Below are positions 16,416 to 25,431 of a stretch of DNA of 64,000 bases, in pieces (within the stretch, counting starts at the first letter, position 1; every line of letters begins with the position of its first letter). The notes under the pieces were generated by a model. It searched no databases. It was not told the origin of the DNA and was given only the letters and a program-made list of their open reading frames with translations. Location of the stretch: contig NZ_JACYTN010000005.1 of the NCBI RefSeq assembly GCF_014841135.1, forward strand, positions 155,523 to 219,522, given 5' to 3'. A program made the translations under genes and the position numbers. The stretch comes from Paenibacillus arenosi. GTDB lineage: Bacteria > Bacillota > Bacilli > Paenibacillales > Paenibacillaceae.

Positions 16416-16523
16416 TTGTTATTTTACAAGTTGTATGGTGGGAGAAGAGGGTCGTATTTTTTGTATTTTTGGAGAAATAAGGGTACAATAATGAGAATAC
16501 GGTTTCTAGAAAGGGCATTGCGG

Positions 16524-17084
16524 ATGATGAGAAAAAGCACAATCATACTAGCTTTGGTGCTTCTTTTAGGCGTTACAGGCATTTGGCTAAATACAAAAAC
16601 GGCAAGCTTAGAGCGAGAAACATCTGCTAAAGTGCGCATTGCAAAAGAGGCCCCACTTGTAAATTATCAGGCGCCGGCATTTGAATTGAAATCGATAGAT
16701 GGTACACAAACGTTTCGAGTAGGTGGAGAAAGGGAACGACCTGTGTTGATTAATTTTTGGGCATCATGGTGCGGCCCTTGCAAGTTGGAAGCGCCCGATC
16801 TCGTAAAAATATATGCGAAATACCAAAATGAGCTCGATATGTATGCTGTTAACGTGACATCTACAGATAGTAAGAAGGATGCCCAGGCATTCGTCGATGA
16901 ATACGGGTTAATTAACCCCATACTCATGGATTTAGATGGAAGCGTATTTGCAGCTTATAACGGTATGGCATTCCCAACGAATTTACTCATAGATAAAAGC
17001 GGTACCATACGCAGACTTTATATCGGACTTCGACCGGCTAGCCAGATTGAAGCAGATATTCAAGAGCTGTTGGATGAGAAATAG
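16524..17084 (+). CDS. ResA-like membrane-anchored thioredoxin
   Basis: 186 residues. An uncleaved N-terminal signal anchor (MMRKSTIILALVLLLGVTGIWL) precedes an extracytoplasmic thioredoxin fold with FWASWCGPCK (CxxC near residue 93) and the cis-proline region AFPTNLLIDKSG. The ResA/TlpA type reduces disulfides outside the membrane, for example in apocytochrome c. ATG 16524 has GAAAGGG eight bases upstream and gives the usual ResA length; ATG 16491 is also possible. No resBC genes adjoin, so it may not be the true ResA. Confidence 0.88.
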   Translation: MMRKSTIILALVLLLGVTGIWLNTKTASLERETSAKVRIAKEAPLVNYQAPAFELKSIDGTQTFRVGGERERPVLINFWASWCGPCKLEAPDLVKIYAKYQNELDMYAVNVTSTDSKKDAQAFVDEYGLINPILMDLDGSVFAAYNGMAFPTNLLIDKSGTIRRLYIGLRPASQIEADIQELLDEK

Positions 17085-17094
17085 CGTATATGCA

Positions 17095-17140
17095 AAATGC
17101 CCTGAACATCTTAGAGACTAGATGTTCAGGGCATTTACTC
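17095..17140 (+). terminator. Terminator of ResA-like gene
   Basis: A 16-bp perfect stem (17095-17110 with 17121-17136). It lies 11 bases after the stop; only a short T-rich stretch follows. Confidence 0.85.
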
Positions 17141-17204
17141 GTTTCCTATATGTGTTGTTGTAGGTCAAGAATAGAAGTTTATTTTCCACAGCAGCATATA
17201 TGGA

Positions 17205-18818
17205 TTAATGATTAACGATACCGAGACTTTCTTTGCGCTCATTGGTTTGAAGCTGCTTTTCCTTGCCATAAAGCGCGTAACGAATACTGTCAACAAGGGC
17301 TTCCCAGCTTGCTTCAATTACGTTCTGCGAAACGCCAACGGTACTCCATGTATGCTTGAAATCTGTGGATTCGATAAGTACGCGGACTTTGGCAGCGGTT
17401 GTGTCGCTTTCATCCAGCACGCGAACCTTGTAATCGGTTAAATGCATATCTTCGATACCAGGATAATGGCGGGATAAGGCTTTGCGAAGAGCGTTGTCCA
17501 GCGCATTGACTGGACCATTACCTTCAGCAGCCATATATATTGGCTCGTTATCAATATTAATCTTCACGATCGCTTCGGATACAACAGAGCGATTGTTGGA
17601 TTTCTCTACTAATATTTTAAAGGATTCAAACTGAAACGGTTCGTGTTCACCGCCAATCGCTTGTCGCAGCATCAGCTCTAATGAAGCATCGGCTCCTTCA
17701 AATTGATAGCCTTCATGCTCCAATTGCTTAATGCGTTCGATAATTGCTTTCATTGCAGGCTTGCCAGCGTCCAATTCATAGCCGAGCTGTTGTGCTTTAG
17801 ACAATACGTTGCTTTGACCTGCAAGTTCTGAGACGAGTACACGCTGCTTATTGCCAACTAGTTCTGGTTGGATATGCTCATAGGTACGCGAATCTTTTAA
17901 AATAGCGGAGACATGTATGCCACCTTTATGGGCAAAGGAGGCATTTCCGACGTACGGTTGATTAACGGGCATATGAACGTTAGCGATTTCGCTTACGTAA
18001 CGTGCAACAGAAGTTAATTGTTGAAGCTGATCGTCTCCGATGCAACTATAGTCGAGTTTTAGTTGAAGATTTGGTATAATCGAACATAAGTTTGCATTTC
18101 CGCAGCGCTCTCCATAACCATTCATTGTACCTTGTACTTGGAGGGCGCCTGCTTGCACGGCCGCCAAGCTGTTCGCGACTGCTAATTCACAATCATTATG
18201 TGTGTGTATGCCAATCTTCACTTGCGTACTTTGCAAAGCAGCGCTTACAATTTGCTGGATTTCATGGGGAAGTGTACCACCATTCGTATCACAGAGCACA
18301 ACCCAATCGGCGCCAGCATTCGCAGCTGTACGCAGCACTTGTAAAGCATATTCACTGTTGTGCTTAAAGCCATCGAAGAAATGCTCAGCATCAAGCATCA
18401 CTTCTAATTGATGCTGCTTCAAGTATGCGATAGAGTCAGCAATCATTGCTAAATTTTCCTCTAATGAGGTTTGCAGTGCGGTATGCACATGGAAATCCCA
18501 TGCCTTGCCGACGAGTGTTGCTGCGGGAACTTGGGCTTCGATAATACGATTCAAATTGGCATCTTGATCGGCAATCGAGTCTTTGCGTCGTGTGCTTCCG
18601 AATGCGACAAAGCGTGCGTTCCAAGCGTAGGATTTGATTCTTCTGAAAAATTCGATATCTTTGCTGTTGGAGCCCGGGATGCCGCCTTCAATATAATGAA
18701 CGCCAAGGGAATCAAGCCGCCTTGCGATCTTAAATTTGTCTTCAGCTGATAGACTAATGCCTTCTCCTTGTGTACCGTCACGTAAGGTCGTATCGAATAT
18801 TGCAATCGACTTTTTCAT
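17205..18818 (-). CDS. cimA: Citramalate synthase
   Basis: 537 residues, the normal length. A DRE-TIM metallolyase barrel (FDTTLRDGTQ at 8-17, metal-binding HTHND near 210, GYGERCGNANL near 240) precedes a LeuA-type C-terminal allosteric domain (~400-525, IEASWEALVDSIRYAL). It condenses acetyl-CoA and pyruvate to (R)-citramalate, giving 2-oxobutanoate for isoleucine without threonine deaminase. The short helix-rich linker and VHYIEGGIPGSN distinguish it from isopropylmalate and homocitrate synthases. GGAGGAGG precedes the ATG. The leader is short and shows no T-box. Confidence 0.93.
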   Translation of the reverse strand: MKKSIAIFDTTLRDGTQGEGISLSAEDKFKIARRLDSLGVHYIEGGIPGSNSKDIEFFRRIKSYAWNARFVAFGSTRRKDSIADQDANLNRIIEAQVPAATLVGKAWDFHVHTALQTSLEENLAMIADSIAYLKQHQLEVMLDAEHFFDGFKHNSEYALQVLRTAANAGADWVVLCDTNGGTLPHEIQQIVSAALQSTQVKIGIHTHNDCELAVANSLAAVQAGALQVQGTMNGYGERCGNANLCSIIPNLQLKLDYSCIGDDQLQQLTSVARYVSEIANVHMPVNQPYVGNASFAHKGGIHVSAILKDSRTYEHIQPELVGNKQRVLVSELAGQSNVLSKAQQLGYELDAGKPAMKAIIERIKQLEHEGYQFEGADASLELMLRQAIGGEHEPFQFESFKILVEKSNNRSVVSEAIVKINIDNEPIYMAAEGNGPVNALDNALRKALSRHYPGIEDMHLTDYKVRVLDESDTTAAKVRVLIESTDFKHTWSTVGVSQNVIEASWEALVDSIRYALYGKEKQLQTNERKESLGIVNH

Positions 18819-18955
18819 GATAGTTCCTCCTCCAGATCGTTTCAGGATGAATCTGGTATTATTTTTTTTCTAATTATAGCACTGCGTTTGCATTTGTATA
18901 GCAGTAATTTCCTGCGTCACCCGATTAATGCCCCAAAGAATAACAAAGAGTATAA

Positions 18956-18971
18956 ATGTATTACAATACAT
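18956..18971. repeat. 16-bp inverted repeat between cimA and dinB
   Basis: ATGTATT-AC-AATACAT, a 7-2-7 inverted repeat in the divergent intergenic region. It could be an operator, but AT-rich palindromes arise by chance. Confidence 0.35.
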
Positions 18972-19096
18972 AAGAAGAACAAGCATCTGTGTTACAAGAT
19001 ATAGTATTGTGCTGAACTACGATGAACTACATAAGAGACTTTCATTTTCCTGAGAATATCTTAGTCTTTTAGTAAAGAAAGAGAGGAAGGTACGAG

Positions 19097-20419
19097 ATGA
19101 ACGAGAGTACTTCCAATGAAGATGTACATCGATACTACCCGACAAAGGGAAAAGTTATTCTTCATTTGGACATGAACGCTTTTTACTGTTCTGTACATGC
19201 AGCGGAGGAGCCGGATACGTATCAACATAAGGCAACGGCTGTAGCGGGTAGCATCGAGCAGCGTAAAGGGATTATTGTAACTTGTTCTTATGAAGCTAGA
19301 CGTTATGGTATTCGCACAGGTATGCGTGTTCGTGAAGCTCAGAAAATATGCCCGTCTCTTATCATTATTAAGCCAGACTTTCATTTATATCGTAAATATT
19401 CACGCGCTTTTCTAAATATAGCTAGTTCCTATACACCATTAGTGGAAGCGGTATCTATTGATGAGTGTTATTTAGATATAACAGGTTCAAAATCGTTCGG
19501 AACTCCACTGCATATTGCAGAAGAGCTGCAGATGCGTATTCGTGAGGAGCTAGGCATTCCTTGCTCAATTGGTGTTGCGCCGAATAAATTGCTTGCTAAA
19601 ATGGCATCGGATATGAAAAAGCCGAATGGCATTACGGTGCTGCGAATACGCGATGTGGCTGATAAGCTGTGGCATCGTCCATGTCAAGAGTTGTTCGGAA
19701 TCGGGCGTAAAACGGCCGAGAAGCTACGTCGTCTTGGCATTCATACAATTGGTGAGCTTGCCCGGACAGATGTACAGAGGTTGGAGAACCATTTTGGCGT
19801 ATTTGGAATAGGAATGAAGCAAGCTGCAAATGGCATTGATCATGGTGAAGTTCGGGCTGAGAGGGAAGCTAGCAAGTCCATTGGGCACACAACCACGTTA
19901 CCGCAGGACGTTGAGTCAGATGGCGATATACGTCGAGTACTGCTAAATTTGGCTGACCAAGTGGCTCGTCGCATGCGTAAGCAGCACATGATGGCGCAGA
20001 CGGTGCAGTTAACTTTGCGCACTCCAGATATGAAGACGTTTACGCGCTCATTAACGATGGATACACCGACAGATGATGCACAGCATTTGGTGGAAGCATC
20101 ATGGAAACTGTACGAGCGCCATTGGCAAGGTCGTGGACCATTGCGGTTGTTGGGAATTACAGGGCAGAATTTAGTTCCTAAGGAAGAGGCGGTTGTACAG
20201 CTTGATTTATTTGCCTATGAACAACAACCGAAGCGAGACAAATTGAACGAGACGGTAGACAGTTTGCGTAACAAATATGGTGAAAACGCGGTCGTTATGT
20301 TGGGTATGCTAGGAGATGATCCTTCCACGCTTATCCGTAATCATCGAGTAAGGGGAACCTCCTTGCAAACGGATTTCTTAAGAGAATATGAGAATCGGGA
20401 TGGTGAGGATTGGAAATAG
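19097..20419 (+). CDS. dinB: DNA polymerase IV (Y-family)
   Basis: 440 residues. Palm motifs LDMNAFYCSVH (metal Asp25, steric-gate Tyr30) and SIDECYLDITGS (Asp122-Glu123), tandem HhH region (FGIGRKTAEKLRRLGI, ~200-215), and little-finger domain ~255-370. The sliding-clamp motif QLDLF lies at 368-372, followed by a further ~70 residues ending GDDPSTLIRNHRV. It performs error-prone lesion bypass with the beta clamp. It resembles Bacillus YqjH. I found no LexA box (CGAACNNNNGTTCG) upstream, so SOS control is not supported here. Confidence 0.94.
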   Translation: MNESTSNEDVHRYYPTKGKVILHLDMNAFYCSVHAAEEPDTYQHKATAVAGSIEQRKGIIVTCSYEARRYGIRTGMRVREAQKICPSLIIIKPDFHLYRKYSRAFLNIASSYTPLVEAVSIDECYLDITGSKSFGTPLHIAEELQMRIREELGIPCSIGVAPNKLLAKMASDMKKPNGITVLRIRDVADKLWHRPCQELFGIGRKTAEKLRRLGIHTIGELARTDVQRLENHFGVFGIGMKQAANGIDHGEVRAEREASKSIGHTTTLPQDVESDGDIRRVLLNLADQVARRMRKQHMMAQTVQLTLRTPDMKTFTRSLTMDTPTDDAQHLVEASWKLYERHWQGRGPLRLLGITGQNLVPKEEAVVQLDLFAYEQQPKRDKLNETVDSLRNKYGENAVVMLGMLGDDPSTLIRNHRVRGTSLQTDFLREYENRDGEDWK

Positions 20420-20507
20420 CTGTGTGATAGTCATTTGGGACATAATAGTTTATACAAATTTAGGTGAAAATACTATCTAGAATTATTATAAAAAACATGG
20501 AAATCGT

Positions 20508-20823
<316 letters not shown>

Positions 20824-20863
20824 GTTATATAGAGATTATAAAGAAAATACAACCAACCAACCA

Positions 20864-20888
20864 AATCCTCGCCTCGGCGGGGATTTTT
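20864..20888 (+). terminator. Ferredoxin gene terminator
   Basis: AATCCTCGC and GCGGGGATT form a stem with a CTCG loop, followed by T5. Confidence 0.8.
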
Positions 20889-20980
20889 AAATATATATAT
20901 TTTCATACAAAGGAACACTTGTGATCTAGTCCACAATTGCCGATATAGAAAATATAGAGCCAGGGGGAGTTGAGGGCATA

Positions 20981-22450
20981 GTGAGCAATCGGCTGGATGA
21001 ATGGACGGAAAAAGACGAAGCCTATATGAAGAAGTATGTACAATCTCATCCTGACAACCGCATGGCATGGTATTTACTGGGGAAGCAATATGAAAAAGAA
21101 GGTCAGCTGCGTAAAGCTAGCTATTGTTATAACCAAGCAGGTGATATATATAAGGCGTTTGAGAATGAGCCTTTGCCGATAGAGCGTTTTCAGGAAGAAC
21201 AAATGTTGCTGATGCAAGCTATCCAGAAGCGGATAAGAAAGCGTAATCGAATCAAACAAGGAATGAGAGTGTTTGTAGCTCTTCTTCTATTTCTATTAAT
21301 AGGGCCGATCATAATAGGTGAAGATGCGATGGCACCATCAACCGAGCAGAACGTGGAAAAGGTTGCCCAGCCAAATCCTGAAGGTGAGACTCATACTTCT
21401 AAACCTGTGGATAAACAATTAGAAGGTAAAGAGGAAGGTTCGAGCAAGGGACATATTTTGCCTGTATCAGGCCATGGATCGGTAGTGTACGTGGAAAAGA
21501 CGAGTTCAGCCCAGAGTGATCGTCAGCTGAGACAGGCTGTAGTAAAGGCTGCGAAACAGAATCAGTCGTCCACACTTGTTACCTTACAGAAGCATGGTCG
21601 ATGGAGTATTTGGACAACTGAGCCACAGGTATGGGCAATCGTTAAAAGTAAAGCGCAAAGTGAAAGTAGAAGCAGTCAAACGTATTTCCCTGGAGATGCA
21701 GATTGCGAATGTGAGCCAGAACGTATACAAGCAGAAAAGGAAGCTGCTGCATGGGCTCGTGATGCAGAACATCGCTTAATGGCGATGTCTACACATGCTA
21801 CTGTCCTGGAACGAGGGGGGCTGCCACCAGTTTCGGTCGGAGAGCTAGCGAAGGGATATCCTCGTAATGTAGTTTCCGGCATACATGCAGAATGGTCAGA
21901 AATATATAAGGATGTACATAATAAGCTTGCTGTGAAGACTGTGCCTAAGGCGAAGCGCGCCCTAGACAAGCAGTGGGCCACAGGAGCAGCAGAACCTTTC
22001 AAAGAGCCACTTCGCATTATTATTGATAAAAAGTCCCATCGATTGGCTGTCGTGAGCGGTTCCATCATGCTACGCAATTATAAAGTAGGATTAGGCGGAG
22101 AGCGTACACCGGAAGGTTCATTCGTTATTTCGGAGAAAGTGGTCAATCCGAATGGGAGTTCCTCAGGTGCATATGGCAGCCGTGGAATGGCTTTGTCTCA
22201 TACGCAGTATGCTATTCATGGGACTAATGATCTGGATTCCATTGGACAGGATCAATCACTTGGGTGTATTCGGATGTCCAATGCGGACGTGGAGGAGTTG
22301 TTTGATTTGGTGGCGATGGGTACGAAGGTGACCATTACGTCGGGGCATTTGCCAGACTTAACCGTTGTCCCAGCAGATGATGAGCGTTACCGTGTACCTT
22401 TAACACCAGGACAAGAGAATCCTAATAAAGTCTACAAATGGTTGGATTAA
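20981..22450 (+). CDS. Membrane-anchored L,D-transpeptidase (YkuD) with N-terminal TPR-like domain
   Basis: 489 residues, GTG start. Residues 1-65 look like a cytosolic TPR-like repeat (NRMAWYLLGKQYEKEGQLRKASYCYNQAGDIY). A basic stretch and one membrane helix (~97-113) follow, then a long low-complexity outer region, and a C-terminal YkuD domain (~343-470) with His413 (AIHGTND) and the catalytic Cys429 (SLGCIRMSN). It would cross-link or modify peptidoglycan outside the membrane. An inside TPR on a periplasmic-side transpeptidase is an unusual build. An acidic CEC pair at 242-244 is of unknown meaning. Single gene with its own terminator. Confidence 0.9.
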   Translation: MSNRLDEWTEKDEAYMKKYVQSHPDNRMAWYLLGKQYEKEGQLRKASYCYNQAGDIYKAFENEPLPIERFQEEQMLLMQAIQKRIRKRNRIKQGMRVFVALLLFLLIGPIIIGEDAMAPSTEQNVEKVAQPNPEGETHTSKPVDKQLEGKEEGSSKGHILPVSGHGSVVYVEKTSSAQSDRQLRQAVVKAAKQNQSSTLVTLQKHGRWSIWTTEPQVWAIVKSKAQSESRSSQTYFPGDADCECEPERIQAEKEAAAWARDAEHRLMAMSTHATVLERGGLPPVSVGELAKGYPRNVVSGIHAEWSEIYKDVHNKLAVKTVPKAKRALDKQWATGAAEPFKEPLRIIIDKKSHRLAVVSGSIMLRNYKVGLGGERTPEGSFVISEKVVNPNGSSSGAYGSRGMALSHTQYAIHGTNDLDSIGQDQSLGCIRMSNADVEELFDLVAMGTKVTITSGHLPDLTVVPADDERYRVPLTPGQENPNKVYKWLD

Positions 22451-22482
22451 ATTGTAATTTGATTTCATAAGGATAAAAGTAA

Positions 22483-22515
22483 GGTCTGCTCTGTGGAAGG
22501 AGCAGACCTCTTTTT
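22483..22515 (+). terminator. Terminator of the L,D-transpeptidase gene
   Basis: GGTCTGCT (22483-22490) pairs with AGCAGACC (22501-22508), then T5. Confidence 0.88.
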
Positions 22516-22533
22516 GCTAGTAGAAGTGGATTT

Positions 22534-22668
22534 TTATTTCAGTAAAATAAATACGCTTAGTAGGACGGTAACAATAAGCAATGAACTCCCAACGATGTAG
22601 ATTGCTTTGCGGTTTACCTGTGCTTCTTGTTTTGTTTTTCGAGTTGGCGGCATTCGCTTTGCACTCAT
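22534..22668 (-). CDS. Small single-pass membrane protein (44 aa)
   Basis: 44 residues: a basic N-terminus (MSAKRMPPTRKTKQEAQVNRK), then one membrane helix (IYIVGSSLLIVTVLLSVFILL) and a final Lys. AAGGTGATG precedes ATG 22668 at normal spacing, which supports translation. The charge layout predicts the N-terminus inside. It lies between the terminator at 22515 and the pyrD promoter region, transcribed against both neighbours. I do not recognise the family. Confidence 0.65.
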   Translation of the reverse strand: MSAKRMPPTRKTKQEAQVNRKAIYIVGSSLLIVTVLLSVFILLK

Positions 22669-22917
22669 AAATTCATCACCTTTCGTATGTATTCCTATTT
22701 TTATTGTAATCGCTTACTATGTAGAAGGCTAGTATGATATTGAATTTCGATCTCTTTTCATTTTGATTGGAAATCAGTAAAATAGGATAGGATGGATACG
22801 CAAAATTGTATCAGATTAAGCGTATTTTCGAGACCGAACCCCTTTTTTATGTTAGAATAGATAACATAACAAAATATAAAGCTATTTTAATGAAGAGCGA
22901 AGAACGGAGTGGAACGA

Positions 22918-24012
22918 TTGATATACCGCAGCATTGGCAAACCGATATTTTTTCGAATGGATCCAGAACGTGCACACCACCTCGTCATCGGAGGGCTTGC
23001 AGGGGCTAGTAAAGTTCCTGGCATGAAGCCGCTGATGCGTTCGATATATGGGGTAAAAGAAGATCCAGCACTTGCGACCGATTTATTTGGCTTACATTTT
23101 CATTCGCCAATCGGACTCGCCGCAGGGTTAGACAAAAATGCCGCCGCTGTGGAAGGCTTCTCCTCCATTGGATTAGGATTCATGGAAGTAGGAACCGTTA
23201 CTCCTGTCGGTCAGCTAGGCAATGAGAAGCCTCGCATGTTCCGACTCCCTCCAGATGAAGCACTCATCAATCGCATGGGATTCAATAATGAAGGCGCAGA
23301 TCAAATGCTGAATCGCCTTTCCAACGTTAAGGAACGACGTATACCTGTATGGGTGAACATTGGCAAAAATAAAGTAACGCCAAATGAGCAGGCCGAGCAG
23401 GACTATTTGGCATGTATACGTAAACTTTATGATGCAGCAGATTTATTCGTGGTGAACATTAGTTCTCCCAATACGCCTAATTTGCGTAATTTACAGCATG
23501 GTGATGAGCTGCGATCTTTGCTGAATGCAGTTGTAGCAGAAATGCAGACACTAAATGATAAAAATCAGAAAAATAAAGCAATCCTTGTTAAAATAGCACC
23601 TGATGTCACAGACGAAGATTTGATCCATATGACAGAGACAATCGTGCAGAGCGGAGTTTCTGGAATTATTGCTACGAATACAACGTTGTCACGTGCAGGT
23701 ACCAATCATCCGAATCGTATGGAAGCAGGCGGCTTGAGCGGCAAGCCATTGACTGAGCATTCTACAGAAATTATTCGGAACGTATACCGTCATACGGGCG
23801 GGCGTATCCCGATAATTGGCTCTGGCGGTGTATTTACAGCAGAAGATGCATACGCAAAAATATGTGCTGGTGCAAGCCTAGTGGAAGTGTATACAGGGCT
23901 TATTTATCGCGGTCCAGGCATTAGCCGTGAGATAACGACGGGCTTGAAAGCCTTGTTGAAGCGAGATGGCTACCGACACATATCTGAGGCAATTGGTCGA
24001 GATCATAAATAA
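22918..24012 (+). CDS. pyrD: Dihydroorotate dehydrogenase, quinone-linked class 2
   Basis: 364 residues. The N-terminal helices (MIYRSIGKPIFFRMDPERAHH), which dock class 2 enzymes on the membrane, are followed by the FMN barrel: GLAAGLDKN, GTVTP.GQ.GN.KPR.FRL, NRMGFNN.G, and the class 2 serine in NISSPNTPNLR (~177). It oxidises dihydroorotate to orotate and passes electrons to menaquinone. TTG 22918 is chosen: GGAG at 22906-22909 is eight bases away and overlaps the alternative GTG 22909. It stands apart from any pyr operon; Bacillus itself uses the NAD-linked PyrDB/K form. Confidence 0.95.
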   Translation: MIYRSIGKPIFFRMDPERAHHLVIGGLAGASKVPGMKPLMRSIYGVKEDPALATDLFGLHFHSPIGLAAGLDKNAAAVEGFSSIGLGFMEVGTVTPVGQLGNEKPRMFRLPPDEALINRMGFNNEGADQMLNRLSNVKERRIPVWVNIGKNKVTPNEQAEQDYLACIRKLYDAADLFVVNISSPNTPNLRNLQHGDELRSLLNAVVAEMQTLNDKNQKNKAILVKIAPDVTDEDLIHMTETIVQSGVSGIIATNTTLSRAGTNHPNRMEAGGLSGKPLTEHSTEIIRNVYRHTGGRIPIIGSGGVFTAEDAYAKICAGASLVEVYTGLIYRGPGISREITTGLKALLKRDGYRHISEAIGRDHK

Positions 24013-24092
24013 TTACCTATAATAAAGTCAGACAACGTTAACATACCTAACCGCATACAATGAACGATGGGAACGGACAGGAGGCGTTCGTT

Positions 24093-24905
24093 ATGGACGG
24101 AAGAGATTGGAAGAAGTTTTTGCTGCCCTATGAACAAGCTGTCGAAGAATTGAAAGTTAAATTCAAAACGATGCGCAGCGAGTTAAAAAAGCGTGAGGAA
24201 TATGCGCCAATAGAATTTGTAACGGGACGCATTAAGCGGATTTCGAGTATTTTGGAGAAGGCAAAACGATTATCTATCGATATGGATGATATTGAACGTG
24301 GAATTGAGGATATCGCAGGTATTCGAATCATGTGTCAGTTCGTAGAAGATATTCATTCACTTGCAGAATTGATCCGTCACCGTAAGGACATGACTGTTCT
24401 TTATGAGAAGGACTACGTAACGAACTTTAAGGAAAGTGGCTACCGCAGCTTCCATATGATCGTAGAATATCCGGTACAGACAGCGTTAGGTTATAAGCAT
24501 GTACTGGCCGAGATTCAGATCCGTACGTTGGCGATGAACTTCTGGGCCACAATTGAACATTCATTGAATTACAAATATCGGGATAGCTTGCCTGATGAAG
24601 TGCGTGAACGCTTGAAAAAGTCTGCGGAAGCAGCCTTTATTCTAGATAATGAGATGTCCAGCATACGTCAAGAAATTTTGGATGCTCAAAAGAACTTCGA
24701 AGATGATGCGAAGCTCGTCCAGAAGTGCTTGACGCTAATTCAAGATTTGTACTTCTATCATCGCATTAGTGAAGCGATAGCTTTCCAAAGCCGCTTTAAC
24801 AGTCTGTGGATGGAACGTGACCTCACAGGCTTCAAACAATTGGAAGAAGAACTTACTCTTTTGATTAAAGAATGTAAGAAAAAGAGTGGCGAATCAGAAG
24901 GATGA
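24093..24905 (+). CDS. relQ: Small alarmone synthetase, RelQ/YjbM type, with C-terminal extension
   Basis: 270 residues. It makes (p)ppGpp from ATP and GDP/GTP in the cytosol. The RelA/SpoT synthetase domain (~35-190) shows PIEFVTGRIK, DIAGIRIMCQFVEDI, KESGYRSFHMIVEYP, and EIQIRTLAMNFWATIEHSLNYKY; the order and wording follow Bacillus YjbM closely. No hydrolase, TGS or ACT domain. ATG 24093 has AGGAGG at proper spacing; a frame from 24060 lacks one. The usual length is ~210; here ~60 residues after the core (from about 205: KLVQKCLTLIQDLYFYHRISEAIAFQ) add a helical domain. It overlaps the DUF309 gene by four bases (ATGA). Confidence 0.9.
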   Translation: MDGRDWKKFLLPYEQAVEELKVKFKTMRSELKKREEYAPIEFVTGRIKRISSILEKAKRLSIDMDDIERGIEDIAGIRIMCQFVEDIHSLAELIRHRKDMTVLYEKDYVTNFKESGYRSFHMIVEYPVQTALGYKHVLAEIQIRTLAMNFWATIEHSLNYKYRDSLPDEVRERLKKSAEAAFILDNEMSSIRQEILDAQKNFEDDAKLVQKCLTLIQDLYFYHRISEAIAFQSRFNSLWMERDLTGFKQLEEELTLLIKECKKKSGESEG

Positions 24906-25333
24906 GAACGTCCTATGATCGATTGTTCGTCCGTTTTCTGAAACTGTTCAATGAACATCGTGATTACTATGCTTGCCATGATGTAATGGAGGAGCTCTGG
25001 CTGGAAGAAGGCCGGAAACCATTCTATCAAGGATTGCTGCAAGTTGCAGTGGGACTGCATCATTGGCACCACCATAATACGGTGGGAGCGATTAAATTAT
25101 GGGAAGCAGCTTTACATAAGCTGTCGCCATATCCGGATAATTGTATGGGCATTGCGCTTGGTACTGTACGGATCGAGACAGCTTTACTACTAGAACTTGT
25201 GTCTAGTGATGAAGGAGCTCAAGCTGAGCCAAGAGACATCACTATTCCAATAACGGATGCTGAATTGATACAGCTTGTCAGCTTGGATGACATCGATTTA
25301 CATGTGGACGAAACGAACGAAACAACACCCTAG
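24902..25333 (+). CDS. DUF309 family protein (YpuF-like)
   Basis: 143 residues, all-helical. The family motif is visible as YYACHDVMEELWLEEG (~22-37) with the HxxxE pair, and QGLLQVAVGLHHWHHHN (~43-60). The His/Glu arrangement could form a metal or active site, but no DUF309 activity is established. The start codon overlaps the relQ stop (ATGA), so the two are translationally coupled. The C-terminal ~40 residues are acidic and probably disordered. Confidence 0.88.
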   Translation: MRTSYDRLFVRFLKLFNEHRDYYACHDVMEELWLEEGRKPFYQGLLQVAVGLHHWHHHNTVGAIKLWEAALHKLSPYPDNCMGIALGTVRIETALLLELVSSDEGAQAEPRDITIPITDAELIQLVSLDDIDLHVDETNETTP

Positions 25334-25351
25334 CACAACTTGAGACATGAT

Positions 25352-25396
25352 AACAAAAGCAGTCCAACCCATTTGCGTGGGAGGACTGCTTTTGTT
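25352..25396 (+). terminator. Terminator of relQ-DUF309 unit
   Basis: A 14-bp perfect stem (25352-25365 with 25383-25396). Its T-rich ends also suit the minus-strand efflux operon. Confidence 0.85.
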
Positions 25397-25431
25397 CGCT
25401 TCGCATTTCGCATGTTAGTAATAGAAATGAA

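Noticed and set aside
18819..19096. T-box or LexA operator for cimA or dinB
   Set aside because: No T-box sequence (GGTGGNACCGCG) and no CGAACNNNNGTTCG site are present; only a short AT-rich inverted repeat is seen.
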